A DNA stretch of 7,401 nucleotides from Alphaproteobacteria bacterium CG11_big_fil_rev_8_21_14_0_20_44_7. GTDB lineage: Bacteria > Pseudomonadota > Alphaproteobacteria > Rickettsiales > 21-14-0-20-44-7. Under the pieces are notes generated by a model. That model did no database searches. It was not told the DNA's origin and saw only the letters and a list, made by a program, of their open reading frames with translations. The position numbers were made by a program, and so were the translations under genes. Numbering within the stretch: the stretch's first letter is position 1; every line of letters starts with the position of its first letter. This document shows, in pieces, positions 1 through 7,026 of this stretch. Location: assembly GCA_002787615.1 (NCBI GenBank), contig PCXJ01000006.1:10788-18188 (forward strand). The letters run 5' to 3'.

Positions 1-1
1 G

Positions 2-205
2 CTAATTTTAACCGGAACAGGTGATGTGCTTGAGCCTGAAGACGGAATTATCGGAATCGGCAGTGGCGGGAATTATGCGCTTTCGGCAGCCCGCGCCTTG
101 CTTGATCAAAAATTATCAGCGCGTGAAATTGCTGAGAAATCTATGAAAATCGCTGCGGATATCTGTATTTACACCAATGAAAACCTGACTATAGAAGAAA
201 TTTAA
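2..205 (+). CDS. hslV: HslV (ClpQ) peptidase subunit, C-terminal 67 residues, 5' truncated by window edge
   Basis: HslV is the threonine peptidase of the cytoplasmic ATP-dependent HslVU protease. It forms a double hexameric chamber that degrades unfolded and regulatory proteins fed by HslU. Only the C-terminal part is visible. It contains the family block GTGDVLEPEDGIIGIGSGG followed by NYALSAARALL, then a short helix and the end NLTIEEI. This matches the usual C-terminus of HslV. The N-terminal catalytic threonine lies outside the window, so activity cannot be judged here. The TAA stop at 203-205 directly abuts the ATG of hslU at 206, so the two subunits are probably translationally coupled in one operon. 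The identification rests on this conserved block and on the adjacency to an unmistakable hslU. Confidence 0.95.
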   Translation, partial: LILTGTGDVLEPEDGIIGIGSGGNYALSAARALLDQKLSAREIAEKSMKIAADICIYTNENLTIEEI

Positions 206-1510
206 ATGACTGAACTCACACCAAAAGAGATTGTAAAAGAGCTTGATGCTTGGATTATCGGCCAAAGCGATGCAAAGCGCGCGGTGGCAATTGCCCTCCG
301 CAATCGCTGGCGTAGACAGCAGGTCGAGGAAGGTTTGCGGGAAGAAATAGTCCCCAAGAATATATTGATGATTGGGCCTACCGGAGTCGGGAAAACAGAA
401 ATTGCCCGCCGTTTGGCAAAGCTTGCCAATGCACCGTTCATCAAAGTTGAGGCAACCAAATTCACAGAAGTCGGCTATGTCGGGCGCGATGTTGAATCTA
501 TTATCCGTGATTTGGTGGAAATTGCAGTTTCCCAAGTGCGCGATGCCATGCATAAGGAGCTTTCCGACAAAGCGGTTCTGGCGGCGAAGCAGAGAATTGT
601 TGCAGCTTTGGTTGGGGAAAATGCTGGCGAGGAAACCAAAAATAAATTTACTGAGAAATTGGAAAAAGGTGAGCTGGAAGACAAAGAAATTGAGATTGCC
701 GTACAAGAAAACGCCTCCAATAATATGCCGACATTTGATATTCCGGGGATGCCGGGCGGACAAATGGGCGTGATGAGCCTGAATGATATTTTCGGCAAAA
801 TGGGCGCGCGCACAAAAAACCGCAAAATGACGGTTGCCGAAGCCAAAAAAGTTGTACTCGCAGAAGAAACCGACAAGCTGATGGATCAGGATAAGGTTGT
901 TGAGCAGGCGATAAAGCTTGTGGAAAATAACGGCATTGTGTTTATTGATGAGATTGACAAAATCGCCGCCCGTCATGACCGGGGAGGCGAAGTTTCGCGC
1001 GAGGGTGTGCAACGTGATTTGCTACCGCTTATTGAAGGGACAATCGTGCCGACCAAGCATGGCAATGTTAAAACCGACCATATATTATTTATCGCATCAG
1101 GTGCTTTCCACCTTGCCAAACCTTCCGATTTACTGCCCGAACTCCAAGGGCGCTTGCCGATTCGTGTTGAATTGCGTGCGCTGAATGAAGAAGATATGGT
1201 GCGTATTTTAACAGAGAAGCAGGCAAGCTTGGTAAATCAATATCAGGCATTGATGGAAACCGAGAATTTCAACATTGAATTTACCGATGATGCAATCAAG
1301 GAATTGGCGCATCTGGCAACTGAAGTCAATTCTACAGTGGAAAATATCGGCGCGCGGCGTTTGCACACGATAATGGAAAAACTGGTTGAAGAAATCAGCT
1401 TCAACGCACCGGATATGAAGCAAAAAAGCCAGAAAATTGATGTGGATTACGTTAATACGCAACTCAAAGATATCGCCGCCAAAACCGATATCAGCAAGTT
1501 TATTTTATAA
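206..1510 (+). CDS. hslU: HslU (ClpY), ATPase and unfoldase subunit of the HslVU protease
   Basis: This AAA+ ATPase unfolds substrates and threads them into the HslV chamber in the cytoplasm. The 434-residue length is normal for the family. Visible motifs in order are the Walker A box GPTGVGKT (57-64), the pore loop GYVGRD (90-95) that grips substrate, an intermediate (I) domain of roughly residues 110-240 rich in charged residues plus a Gly/Met-rich stretch (180-190), the Walker B box VFIDEID (245-251), and the following block with RGGEVSREGVQRDLLPLIEG (259-278). After these come ELQGRLPIRVEL (312-323), which carries the arginine-finger region, and the sensor-2 motif GARRLHT (382-388). The C-terminus DISKFIL is the tail that docks into HslV and activates it, and it is intact. 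The start at 206 abuts the hslV stop, and the purine-rich GAAGAAA just upstream may act as the ribosome binding site. No damage is seen. Confidence 0.99.
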   Translation: MTELTPKEIVKELDAWIIGQSDAKRAVAIALRNRWRRQQVEEGLREEIVPKNILMIGPTGVGKTEIARRLAKLANAPFIKVEATKFTEVGYVGRDVESIIRDLVEIAVSQVRDAMHKELSDKAVLAAKQRIVAALVGENAGEETKNKFTEKLEKGELEDKEIEIAVQENASNNMPTFDIPGMPGGQMGVMSLNDIFGKMGARTKNRKMTVAEAKKVVLAEETDKLMDQDKVVEQAIKLVENNGIVFIDEIDKIAARHDRGGEVSREGVQRDLLPLIEGTIVPTKHGNVKTDHILFIASGAFHLAKPSDLLPELQGRLPIRVELRALNEEDMVRILTEKQASLVNQYQALMETENFNIEFTDDAIKELAHLATEVNSTVENIGARRLHTIMEKLVEEISFNAPDMKQKSQKIDVDYVNTQLKDIAAKTDISKFIL

Positions 1511-1531
1511 AAACTGAATTTGTATCTTATC

Positions 1532-1804
1532 TCATGGTTCAATCAACAGAGATTTTGTGAGTCTTTCTATAAAAGGTAAGCGCTGTTTTAGTTCTTCTTT
1601 GGATAAATTAAAGCTTTGTTTCCAGATGTCCATGATAATTCTGGACACTTTTATGTTATTATCTGAATCTGGCAATTCTAGTATTGCTTCATAAATCTTT
1701 TTTGCTTCATTCTCATACTCATCTTGTGGTGCGCCTAATCCTATTAACCCTTCTATATCTTCCTTAGTTAGCAAAGATTCAATTTTCTCATATGATATTT
1801 TCAT
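1532..1804 (-). CDS. small acidic DUF1871/YugE-like protein, possible immunity protein
   Basis: This 90-residue soluble protein has no signal peptide or membrane segment. It is mostly helical in character and rich in Glu, Asp and Lys. The clearest feature is GAPQDEYENE (24-33), followed by a helix with KKIYEAIL. This pattern is typical of small DUF1871/YugE-like proteins, a fold family seen in Firmicutes and in some putative immunity proteins. I assign it from remembered motif similarity, not a search. A good ribosome binding site (AGGA, 7 bases before the ATG) supports the start at 1804. It converges on hslU with 21 bases between the stops and follows another small acidic gene after a 51-base gap. 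Biochemical function is unknown. An immunity role is inferred from size, acidity and context. Confidence 0.6.
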   Translation of the reverse strand: MKISYEKIESLLTKEDIEGLIGLGAPQDEYENEAKKIYEAILELPDSDNNIKVSRIIMDIWKQSFNLSKEELKQRLPFIERLTKSLLIEP

Positions 1805-1855
1805 TATAATTCCTATAGAGCTTCATCAAATTCGCCGCACTGCTGCTTTCGCAAG

Positions 1856-2197
1856 TTATTCTAATGATTTTAGTATCGCTCTTACCTTGTGAATTGTAAT
1901 CTCACCCTCAAGCTCAGGGTTTGCAAGTTCAAAAATAATATCCTTCAATAAGTCATAAAAATCATTTTCAAAGCCTATATCATCCCTACCTTCAATAGTA
2001 TTTGCCCACAGATTAATCTGGTCTGAGGAAATCTTGCCGCTGATAAACTCCCTTAGAACTTTTGCTACATCATTTCTGCTTAAAACTACTAGCTCAACAT
2101 CACTGTCCCATTCGAAATTTGACAATGCAGTTATTAGGTCTTGTATGGGCTTATTAACACCCAGCAAATCTATTAGTATTTCTTTGCGATTTAGCAT
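1856..2197 (-). CDS. small acidic protein of unknown function, immunity-like
   Basis: This 113-residue cytoplasmic-looking protein is strongly acidic, with no signal peptide, membrane helix or cysteine. Its most distinctive stretch is WANTIEGRDDIGFE (64-77), followed by a helix LLKDIIFELANPELEG (83-98). That pattern recalls small stand-alone proteins found beside polymorphic toxins, but I cannot name the family with confidence. The start at 2197 is supported by a purine-rich AGAGAGAA directly upstream. The stop of a broken upstream frame (2206-2208) lies only 8 bases before the ATG, the spacing expected of a toxin-tail/immunity pair. The gene is intact. The antitoxin or immunity role is inference from architecture; a plain conserved hypothetical is the alternative. 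Confidence 0.6.
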   Translation of the reverse strand: MLNRKEILIDLLGVNKPIQDLITALSNFEWDSDVELVVLSRNDVAKVLREFISGKISSDQINLWANTIEGRDDIGFENDFYDLLKDIIFELANPELEGEITIHKVRAILKSLE

Positions 2198-2205
2198 TTC
2201 TCTCT

Positions 2206-2375
2206 CTATTTTATTTTAACGCTTATTATTTTTCCATCCGGTGCAAAAGTTGTTTTAACGTAACGTACAGTTTTTCCAGAATCATCAATTCAGTTGCGAG
2301 TTCCTCTAATGTAGGAAATGCGCTATCCAGTAGCGAGTTTTTGAAACTATCTATGCTATTAACTGTAATGTTCAT
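2206..2375 (-). pseudogene. frameshifted 56-codon frame, possible remnant of a toxin C-terminal tail or a small gene
   Basis: Two overlapping minus-strand frames read as one protein if a single -1 shift is made near 2289-2291. The first frame begins at ATG 2375 (MNITVNSIDSFKNSLLDSAF, then PTLEELATE) and on its own runs to a TAA at 2226-2228. The second gives IDDSGKTVRYVKTTFAPDGK followed by IISVKIK and TAG at 2206-2208; in that frame a TGA at 2292-2294 blocks reading from upstream. The joined 56-residue product is coherent, ends in a beta-hairpin-like pattern with aromatic and Gly-turn residues, and stops 8 bases before the next gene. I infer a missing base in a once-intact short gene, or the displaced tip of a larger secreted toxin whose body is absent. 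No known domain is recognised. Both the frame joining and the toxin origin are hypotheses. Confidence 0.4.
2341..2369 (+). promoter_or_regulatory. candidate sigma70-type promoter for purD-SCO
   Basis: TTGAAA (2341-2346) is followed after 17 bases by TGTAAT (2364-2369), a good fit to the -35/-10 consensus on the plus strand. It would give a leader of about 90 bases before purD. It lies over the 5' end of the broken minus-strand frame, so it may be a chance match in AT-rich DNA. Confidence 0.3.
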
Positions 2376-2466
2376 TTTAGCATTATCTCATAGCGCTAGG
2401 GTATATGTTAAATTAAAAATGCATTTTTTCTTGAACCATCGCTCCAAATCCTTAAAACCTACAACC

Positions 2467-3702
2467 ATGAATATATTAGTTATCGGTTCGGGCGGGCGTG
2501 AACATGCACTTTGTTATGCGCTGAAGAAATCTCCGCAATGCAAGGCGCTTTATTGTATTCCCGGAAATGCAGGGATTGCAGAAGTTGCAAAATGCGAAAA
2601 TATCCGCATAACCGATTTTGACAGCATAGTGGAGTTTTGCCGTGAGAATCTGGTTAATTTTGTCATAGTTGGGCCGGAAGCACCGCTTGTTGAGGGCATA
2701 ACCGATTTCCTTGAAGATAGAGGGATTAAGGTTTTTGGACCAAGCAAGGCGGCGGCACGTCTGGAAGCCTCAAAAATCTTTACCAAGCAAATTTGTGAAA
2801 AAGCGAACATCCCGACTGCAAAATCTAGAAGTTTTACCAATGCGGCGGAAGCGAAAGAATATATCAAAGAGCTGGGCGCGCCGATTGTCATAAAAGCAGA
2901 TGGGCTGGCAGCAGGAAAGGGCGTGGTAGTAGCTGAGAATCTGGAGCAGGCATTAGAGGCGGTGGATGATATTCTGGTTGAAAAGAATTTTGGTGATGCC
3001 GGAAATGAAATTTTGGTTGAGGAATTCATGCAGGGGCGTGAGCTGAGCTTTTTCATTGCGACAAATGGCGACAAGGTTTTTGAATTCGGTACGGCTTGTG
3101 ATTATAAGCGCGCATATGACGGCAATCTTGGGCTAAACACCGGTGGAATGGGCACTTTTTCTCCGGCGGATATGGTGGATGAAGCTTTGCGTATTGAGAT
3201 TATGGATAAAATTATCAATCCGACTCTTAAAACCATGAAGGAAATGGGGTGTCCGTATAAGGGTTTCTTGTTTGCCGGATTGATGTTGACGGATGAGGGC
3301 GCAAAATTAATTGAATATAATTGCCGCATGGGTGATCCTGAAACGCAAAGCATTCTCCCGCGTTTGGAGAATGATATCGTGGAAATTCTGCTTGGGCATC
3401 AAAAGCCTCAACTCTCAAAAGAAACGGCATTATGTGTGGTGATGGCAGCTGAAGGTTATCCTAAATCTTACGTAAAGAATACAGAGATTAAGGGGCTTGA
3501 GGCGGTTGAAGATGCTATAATATTCCATGCCGGAACAGCTAAGCGTGAAGGCAAGCTGGTAAATACCGGCGGGCGTGTGCTCGGAATTGTGGCAGTGGCA
3601 GAAACTCTTGCAACTGCCAAAGAAAAAGCTTATGCTGCGGTTTCAAAGATAAACTGGCCGCAAGGCTTCTATCGCAAAGATATAGGAGAAATTTATGACT
3701 AA
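2467..3702 (+). CDS. purD: phosphoribosylamine-glycine ligase (GAR synthetase), PurD
   Basis: PurD joins glycine to 5-phosphoribosylamine using ATP to give glycinamide ribonucleotide, the second step of de novo purine synthesis, in the cytoplasm. The 411-residue protein is close to the usual 420-430. It opens with the Rossmann-like MNILVIGSGGREHAL. Next come GPEAPL (69-74) and FGPSKAAARLEASK (90-103). The ATP-grasp domain follows with PIVIKADGLAAGKGVVVA (139-156), then EEFMQGRELSF (185-195), LNTGGMGTFSP (223-233) and the metal/ATP site EYNCRMGDPETQ (283-294). The end FYRKDIG (401-407) is typical. The frame stays open upstream to a TTG at 2341, but that 42-residue extension is unlike PurD, so ATG 2467 is chosen despite a weak ribosome binding site. 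Its stop overlaps the next gene by 8 bases. Confidence 0.97.
   Translation: MNILVIGSGGREHALCYALKKSPQCKALYCIPGNAGIAEVAKCENIRITDFDSIVEFCRENLVNFVIVGPEAPLVEGITDFLEDRGIKVFGPSKAAARLEASKIFTKQICEKANIPTAKSRSFTNAAEAKEYIKELGAPIVIKADGLAAGKGVVVAENLEQALEAVDDILVEKNFGDAGNEILVEEFMQGRELSFFIATNGDKVFEFGTACDYKRAYDGNLGLNTGGMGTFSPADMVDEALRIEIMDKIINPTLKTMKEMGCPYKGFLFAGLMLTDEGAKLIEYNCRMGDPETQSILPRLENDIVEILLGHQKPQLSKETALCVVMAAEGYPKSYVKNTEIKGLEAVEDAIIFHAGTAKREGKLVNTGGRVLGIVAVAETLATAKEKAYAAVSKINWPQGFYRKDIGEIYD
3684..3688 (+). promoter_or_regulatory. ribosome binding site of the SCO gene
   Basis: AGGAG lies 6 bases before the ATG at 3695, inside the last codons of purD. It fixes the start of the SCO reading frame and shows that the 5' half is meant to be translated, which matters because the gene is broken further on. 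Confidence 0.8.
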
Positions 3703-4338
3703 GAAACTAGGAAAAAGAGAAGCATCAATCCTGCTTTTTATAATCATTATTGCGGCAATTATTTTTATGCAATCATCCGGTGATTTAAAATCGGATAAGG
3801 AAATAAAGCAAGAATTCCAAGTGGAATCTGATAGGGTAGAAGCACCTGCAAATGATGCCGCGATTGGCGGAAGCTTTAAGCTTGTTGATGAAAACGGCAA
3901 TGAGCTTTCCAGCGAAGATTTAGGCTCAAAAAAAAACTAATTTTTTTCGGCTTTACCAATTGTCCTGATGTTTGTCCAACCAGCTTGTCGGTTCTGACTG
4001 CGGCATTGGAAGAGTTGGGTGATGATGCGGCAAATACTCAAACTATATTCATAACTGTTGACCCTGAGCGTGATACGCCGGAGGTGATGAAAGAATATCT
4101 ATCCAATTTTCATCCCTCTATCAAAGGTTTAACCGGAGCGCCTGAGCAAATTGAAGAGGTGAAGGATAAATATAGAGTTTTTGCAGCACGTGCGACGGGT
4201 GAAGCGGTAGAGAATTATAATATGAATCATTCTGCAATCATTTATCTTATGGATGAGAATGATAATTATGTGACTCATTTTAGCTCACATGATTCTTCCG
4301 AAAAGATTGCCGAAATCGTCAGGGCAAATAATAATTAA
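3695..4338 (+). pseudogene. SCO1/SenC-type copper chaperone, split by a -1 frame change (broken gene or slippage-decoded)
   Basis: SCO proteins are membrane-anchored thioredoxin-fold proteins that deliver copper to the CuA site of cytochrome c oxidase in the periplasm. The first frame (3695-3940, 81 residues) has an N-terminal anchor of roughly residues 11-26, then GGSFKLVDENGNELSSEDLG. It stops at TAA 3938-3940 just after nine A (3928-3936). The second frame continues with LIFFGFTNCPDVCPTSL through 4338. Joined by a -1 shift, the product is 214 residues, normal for the family, with CPDVC at 90-94 and the third copper ligand His at 179 (NMNHSAIIYLMD). That spacing matches human SCO1 (C169, C173, H260). 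TVDPERDTPEVMKEYL is also family-typical. The CxxxC precedes any in-frame start in the second frame, which first offers TTG at 3985, so neither half alone can bind copper. Cause: decay, sequence error or programmed slippage. Confidence 0.85.
3931..3937 (+). promoter_or_regulatory. possible frameshift or transcriptional slippage site A AAA AAC
   Basis: In the frame of the first half, the bases group as A AAA AAC followed directly by the TAA stop. This is a classical X XXY YYZ heptamer, and a -1 slip here leads into CTA ATT and the second half of the SCO protein. It is embedded in nine consecutive A, which also suits RNA polymerase slippage that adds one A. No convincing downstream stimulatory hairpin was seen, and a one-base homopolymer sequencing error explains the same data. 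Confidence 0.4.
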
Positions 4339-4341
4339 TTA

Positions 4342-4767
4342 CTAACTCTCTATGGTTGCTGAATATTCAGGCGTTTCCTGCATGTGAATGCGCGTGCATT
4401 TGGCAGTTTTTCCGGCAAATAATTTCGGGCAAATCTCATTCATCAAATAACGTCCGAGATTCTCTGCGGTTGGGTTAAATCCGACATAGAAGATTTTCTG
4501 CTTGGTAATGGCAGAAATAGCTTCCCCAAGATTGCGGTCAGATTCATGCAATATAATATTATGATCCCAATTCTCCACGAACCAGCCTTGCAGCAACTCT
4601 TTTGCTGAATCAAATTCGATGACCATGCCATATTCATCAAGCTCCGTACTGGTGAAGGTGAAATCCACGCGATAGAAATGCCCGTGCAGGGCGCTGCATG
4701 GTATATCCTGCCCGACAAGGCGGTGCGCTCCGGTGAAATTAACTGAAATTGTGCATGTGGTTTTCAT
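4342..4767 (-). CDS. queD: 6-pyruvoyl/6-carboxy-5,6,7,8-tetrahydropterin synthase family protein, QueD-like
   Basis: This zinc enzyme family converts dihydroneopterin triphosphate. In bacteria the usual product is 6-carboxytetrahydropterin on the path to queuosine and other 7-deazaguanines, made in the cytoplasm. The 141-residue length fits. Zinc ligands are visible as H15 (FTGAHRL) and H28 and H30 (LHGHFYR), and the catalytic Cys is C24 (CSALHGH). MVIEFDSAK (48-56) matches the family's substrate-site strand. WDHNIIL (67-73) carries the conserved Asp-His, PTAEN (99-103) matches the usual PTSE/PTAEN, and E131 in QETPEYS is the pterin-binding Glu. It is last in a minus-strand operon. Its AGGA ribosome binding site (6 bases before the ATG) overlaps the TAG stop of the preceding gene. 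It converges on the SCO gene with only 3 bases between stops and no terminator. QueD versus a eukaryote-like PTPS activity cannot be settled here. Confidence 0.88.
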   Translation of the reverse strand: MKTTCTISVNFTGAHRLVGQDIPCSALHGHFYRVDFTFTSTELDEYGMVIEFDSAKELLQGWFVENWDHNIILHESDRNLGEAISAITKQKIFYVGFNPTAENLGRYLMNEICPKLFAGKTAKCTRIHMQETPEYSATIES

Positions 4768-4775
4768 ATATTTTC

Positions 4776-5714
4776 CTATTCTGCGACATTAATATAATAA
4801 CCGTTTTCTTCCAGAAGTGCCAGAATTCCTTTTTCTCCGGCCAGATGCAATGCCCCAACTGCAATAAATGTCGCGCCGCCCGCTAATCTTTCGGCAGAGC
4901 GTTCGACCATGAGTTTATTACGACTATATATCATTTTATTGAGGAATAATTCCTTGAATTCTTCACTTTCAATACTATCCATTGCCTGTTTTGCAAGCTC
5001 CTGCATTTGCCCTAAATCCTGCGCCAGATAGGCGTAAACAAGCTGGTCATTAATCTCATCTGTGAGGGAAAAATTCTCGATAGTTTCCCGCAGGAATTCA
5101 ATCTGATTCTCATCGCTCATCTCCGTGAAAATGGAGAGTTGCTCGGCGGGCGTTTCCAGTCCGAAAATTTCTACCTCACGCTCTTTTGCATAATTCTCCA
5201 AACGCAAATCCGTATATACTCCGTCATATGTATCGGAAGGATATTGCATGATAATTGCCACCGCCCACGGCTTCATTCTGCGATATGAGAATTCAGGGAT
5301 ATCAGGTTTTTCGACATCCATAATTGCTTTAAGTTTTGCATAAAGCTCCGTCCCGATAACTGTTTCAAGATTAGTCGGTGAATCTGCATCATAATACATC
5401 ACCTGCATCACCTCGGCGAGCTGATTACCATCAGATTTTAGCTCAAAATTCACAGATTTTGACTGGCGGATTTTCTCAAAAACCGGTGGTAGGATTTTCA
5501 GGATTTCCACCATGTCCGAATGCATTGTGCCAAAAACATAGCTTGGTAATATCCCGCATTTCTGCACCTCAAATAGCAATCCGCTTTTATAGCGCTCTGC
5601 AACCGGCGTATAGTTTTCAGGTTTACACGGGTCAAAAGCATTGGCGTTTTGAGAAAACACAAAACTAGTTACTAATATTAATCCAAATACCAAATTTTTA
5701 CTTATTCTCGACAT
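4776..5714 (-). CDS. TraB/GumN family protein, exported
   Basis: The TraB/GumN (TIKI-like) fold is a putative metal-dependent hydrolase; the bacterial members' substrates are mostly unknown. The chosen ATG at 5714 gives 312 residues and follows a strong AAAGGA site (5720-5725, spacing 5). An upstream ATG at 5735 would add seven residues but has a poor site. Residues 1-26 form a signal peptide ending ANA, so the protein should be periplasmic. The GTMHSD motif (62-67), GLETPAEQL (185-193) and the C-terminal GALHLAGEKG (287-296) followed by LLEENGY are the paired family motifs with the putative metal-binding His and Glu. Cys30 and Cys53 could form a disulfide. It starts one base after the M48 protease stop, so the two exported proteins are co-translated and may share a role in envelope protein quality control (inference). 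Confidence 0.88.
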   Translation of the reverse strand: MSRISKNLVFGLILVTSFVFSQNANAFDPCKPENYTPVAERYKSGLLFEVQKCGILPSYVFGTMHSDMVEILKILPPVFEKIRQSKSVNFELKSDGNQLAEVMQVMYYDADSPTNLETVIGTELYAKLKAIMDVEKPDIPEFSYRRMKPWAVAIIMQYPSDTYDGVYTDLRLENYAKEREVEIFGLETPAEQLSIFTEMSDENQIEFLRETIENFSLTDEINDQLVYAYLAQDLGQMQELAKQAMDSIESEEFKELFLNKMIYSRNKLMVERSAERLAGGATFIAVGALHLAGEKGILALLEENGYYINVAE

Positions 5715-5715
5715 A

Positions 5716-7020
5716 TTATTCCTTTGCTTTTCCATATTTTATTTCGCTTATCAAATCATTCGCACGCACCCATCCGGCAGAATTATCTTCGAGAGCTTGT
5801 TTGGCGATTTTTGCATAATTTAATGCCTCATCCTTTTTACCGAGAATATTTGCTTCTTCTGCAAGGGTGAGATTCAGCATTCCCGTATTATTCTTTTTAC
5901 CATAGGCAGTTGCCAGCAAGCGCCAGGTTTGGTCATTTTTTGTATCACTGGCAGCGGCTTTGTTCAGATAATCAATTGCTTCATCAAGATTATTTGCAGC
6001 AAGATGTATCTTCCCAAGCTCAAATTGAAAAATTGCCGAATCCGGATATCCTGCCAATGCTTTGTTATAATAGCCGATTGATTCATCAATATGTCCGTTC
6101 TCAAACAAGATTTGCCCTTTGAACTCATTGAAGAATGGGTCGTCAGGCTCTTGCGCCAGAAGCTTATCAACCTCGGCTAAGGCGTTATCCGCATCAGATT
6201 GCAGATAATAAGCAATTGAGCGTGCATAAATTGAGGGGATGGATTCATCGCTATATTTCTGCATTGTGAGCTGCGGTTTATCCATAAAGCCATCAAGCTT
6301 GGCGACCATCCTTTTATGCGCCATTTCAAATTTATCATTAACCACATCTTTTTCATCCTCAACATATGAGCGGATATGGGCAACGCGTTCTTGCGTAAGC
6401 GGGTGACTGATGGCATAAGGGTCAACCACATCATAATTCAAAGTATGGTCACGGCGCAAAATTTGCATCAATTTTAGCAAACCTTTTGCCGATTGGCGGG
6501 TTTGTTTCAAATATTTCAATCCGGATTGGTCTGCTGCCACTTCTTGCGAGCGTGAATATTGCAAGAAGCCGCGCTCTGCCACATGTTGCCCACCCGTAAT
6601 AATCGCCATTCCGGCATCGGGTAATCCGGCAACCGTTACTGCTGCGCCGAGAATTGCGGATAATGCAGTTTGCATGCTCAACCCTTCCAGCTCATTTCCA
6701 CGCTTTATGATATGCCCGCCCGAAATATGTCCGGTTTCATGGGCAATCACCCCAATTAGCATATTTGCATCATCACTTTGCGTAATCAGTCCGGTATTGA
6801 TGAATAAGTTCATCCCGCCTGCTACAAAGGCGTTTAGCGACTTGTCATTTACCAGATATATTTTGATAGAATCGGGATTGAGTCCGGCTGCTTCAAAAAT
6901 CGGTGTTGAATAATCTCTGAGGGTTTTTTCAATCTCTGCGTCACGAATCAGCGCAATCCCTGCATAGGCAGGCGTTGAGAGCAAAAAGGCAACCAAAAAT
7001 AAGGCAAATATCTTCTTCAT
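5716..7020 (-). CDS. periplasmic M48 metalloprotease with C-terminal TPR repeats, BepA/YfgC-like
   Basis: BepA-type proteases work in the periplasm on outer-membrane assembly, degrading stalled beta-barrel proteins such as LptD, with TPRs contacting the BAM complex. Here residues 1-20 are a signal peptide ending AYA. The zinc motif HETGH is at 94-98, and the third ligand Glu160 sits in SRSQEVAADQSG with Asp164. SHPLTQERV (205-213) holds a His206 that may match the regulatory His of E. coli BepA. After a linker, helical TPR-like repeats run from about 266 to 413, the clearest being FFNEFKGQILFENGHIDESI (296-316) and the next two repeats. The 434-residue length is close to BepA (487 in E. coli). 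The start is fixed by the signal peptide. It heads the operon with the TraB/GumN and QueD-like genes. All catalytic residues are intact. Confidence 0.93.
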   Translation of the reverse strand: MKKIFALFLVAFLLSTPAYAGIALIRDAEIEKTLRDYSTPIFEAAGLNPDSIKIYLVNDKSLNAFVAGGMNLFINTGLITQSDDANMLIGVIAHETGHISGGHIIKRGNELEGLSMQTALSAILGAAVTVAGLPDAGMAIITGGQHVAERGFLQYSRSQEVAADQSGLKYLKQTRQSAKGLLKLMQILRRDHTLNYDVVDPYAISHPLTQERVAHIRSYVEDEKDVVNDKFEMAHKRMVAKLDGFMDKPQLTMQKYSDESIPSIYARSIAYYLQSDADNALAEVDKLLAQEPDDPFFNEFKGQILFENGHIDESIGYYNKALAGYPDSAIFQFELGKIHLAANNLDEAIDYLNKAAASDTKNDQTWRLLATAYGKKNNTGMLNLTLAEEANILGKKDEALNYAKIAKQALEDNSAGWVRANDLISEIKYGKAKE

Positions 7021-7026
7021 TATATT

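Noticed and set aside
116..1012. 298-codon open frame antisense to hslV-hslU
   Set aside because: It is a shadow of hslU codon usage; the translation is Phe/Asn/His-rich with no domain.
1500..1515. TTTTATAAAA palindrome at the hslU end as a terminator
   Set aside because: The arms are short and pure A/T with no GC stem or clear T-run, so a terminator call is not supported.
2292..2294. TGA read as tryptophan in the broken small frame
   Set aside because: All other genes use TGG for Trp and the DUF1871-like gene ends in TGA, so code reassignment is unsupported; a -1 frame break explains the site better.
2341..2466. N-terminal extension of PurD from a TTG at 2341
   Set aside because: The extra 42 residues are unlike PurD, whereas ATG 2467 begins exactly at the conserved MNILVIGSGGREHA start.
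5715..5735. TraB/GumN start at the upstream ATG 5735, overlapping the protease gene
   Set aside because: The ATG at 5714 has a strong ribosome binding site and gives a cleaner signal peptide.
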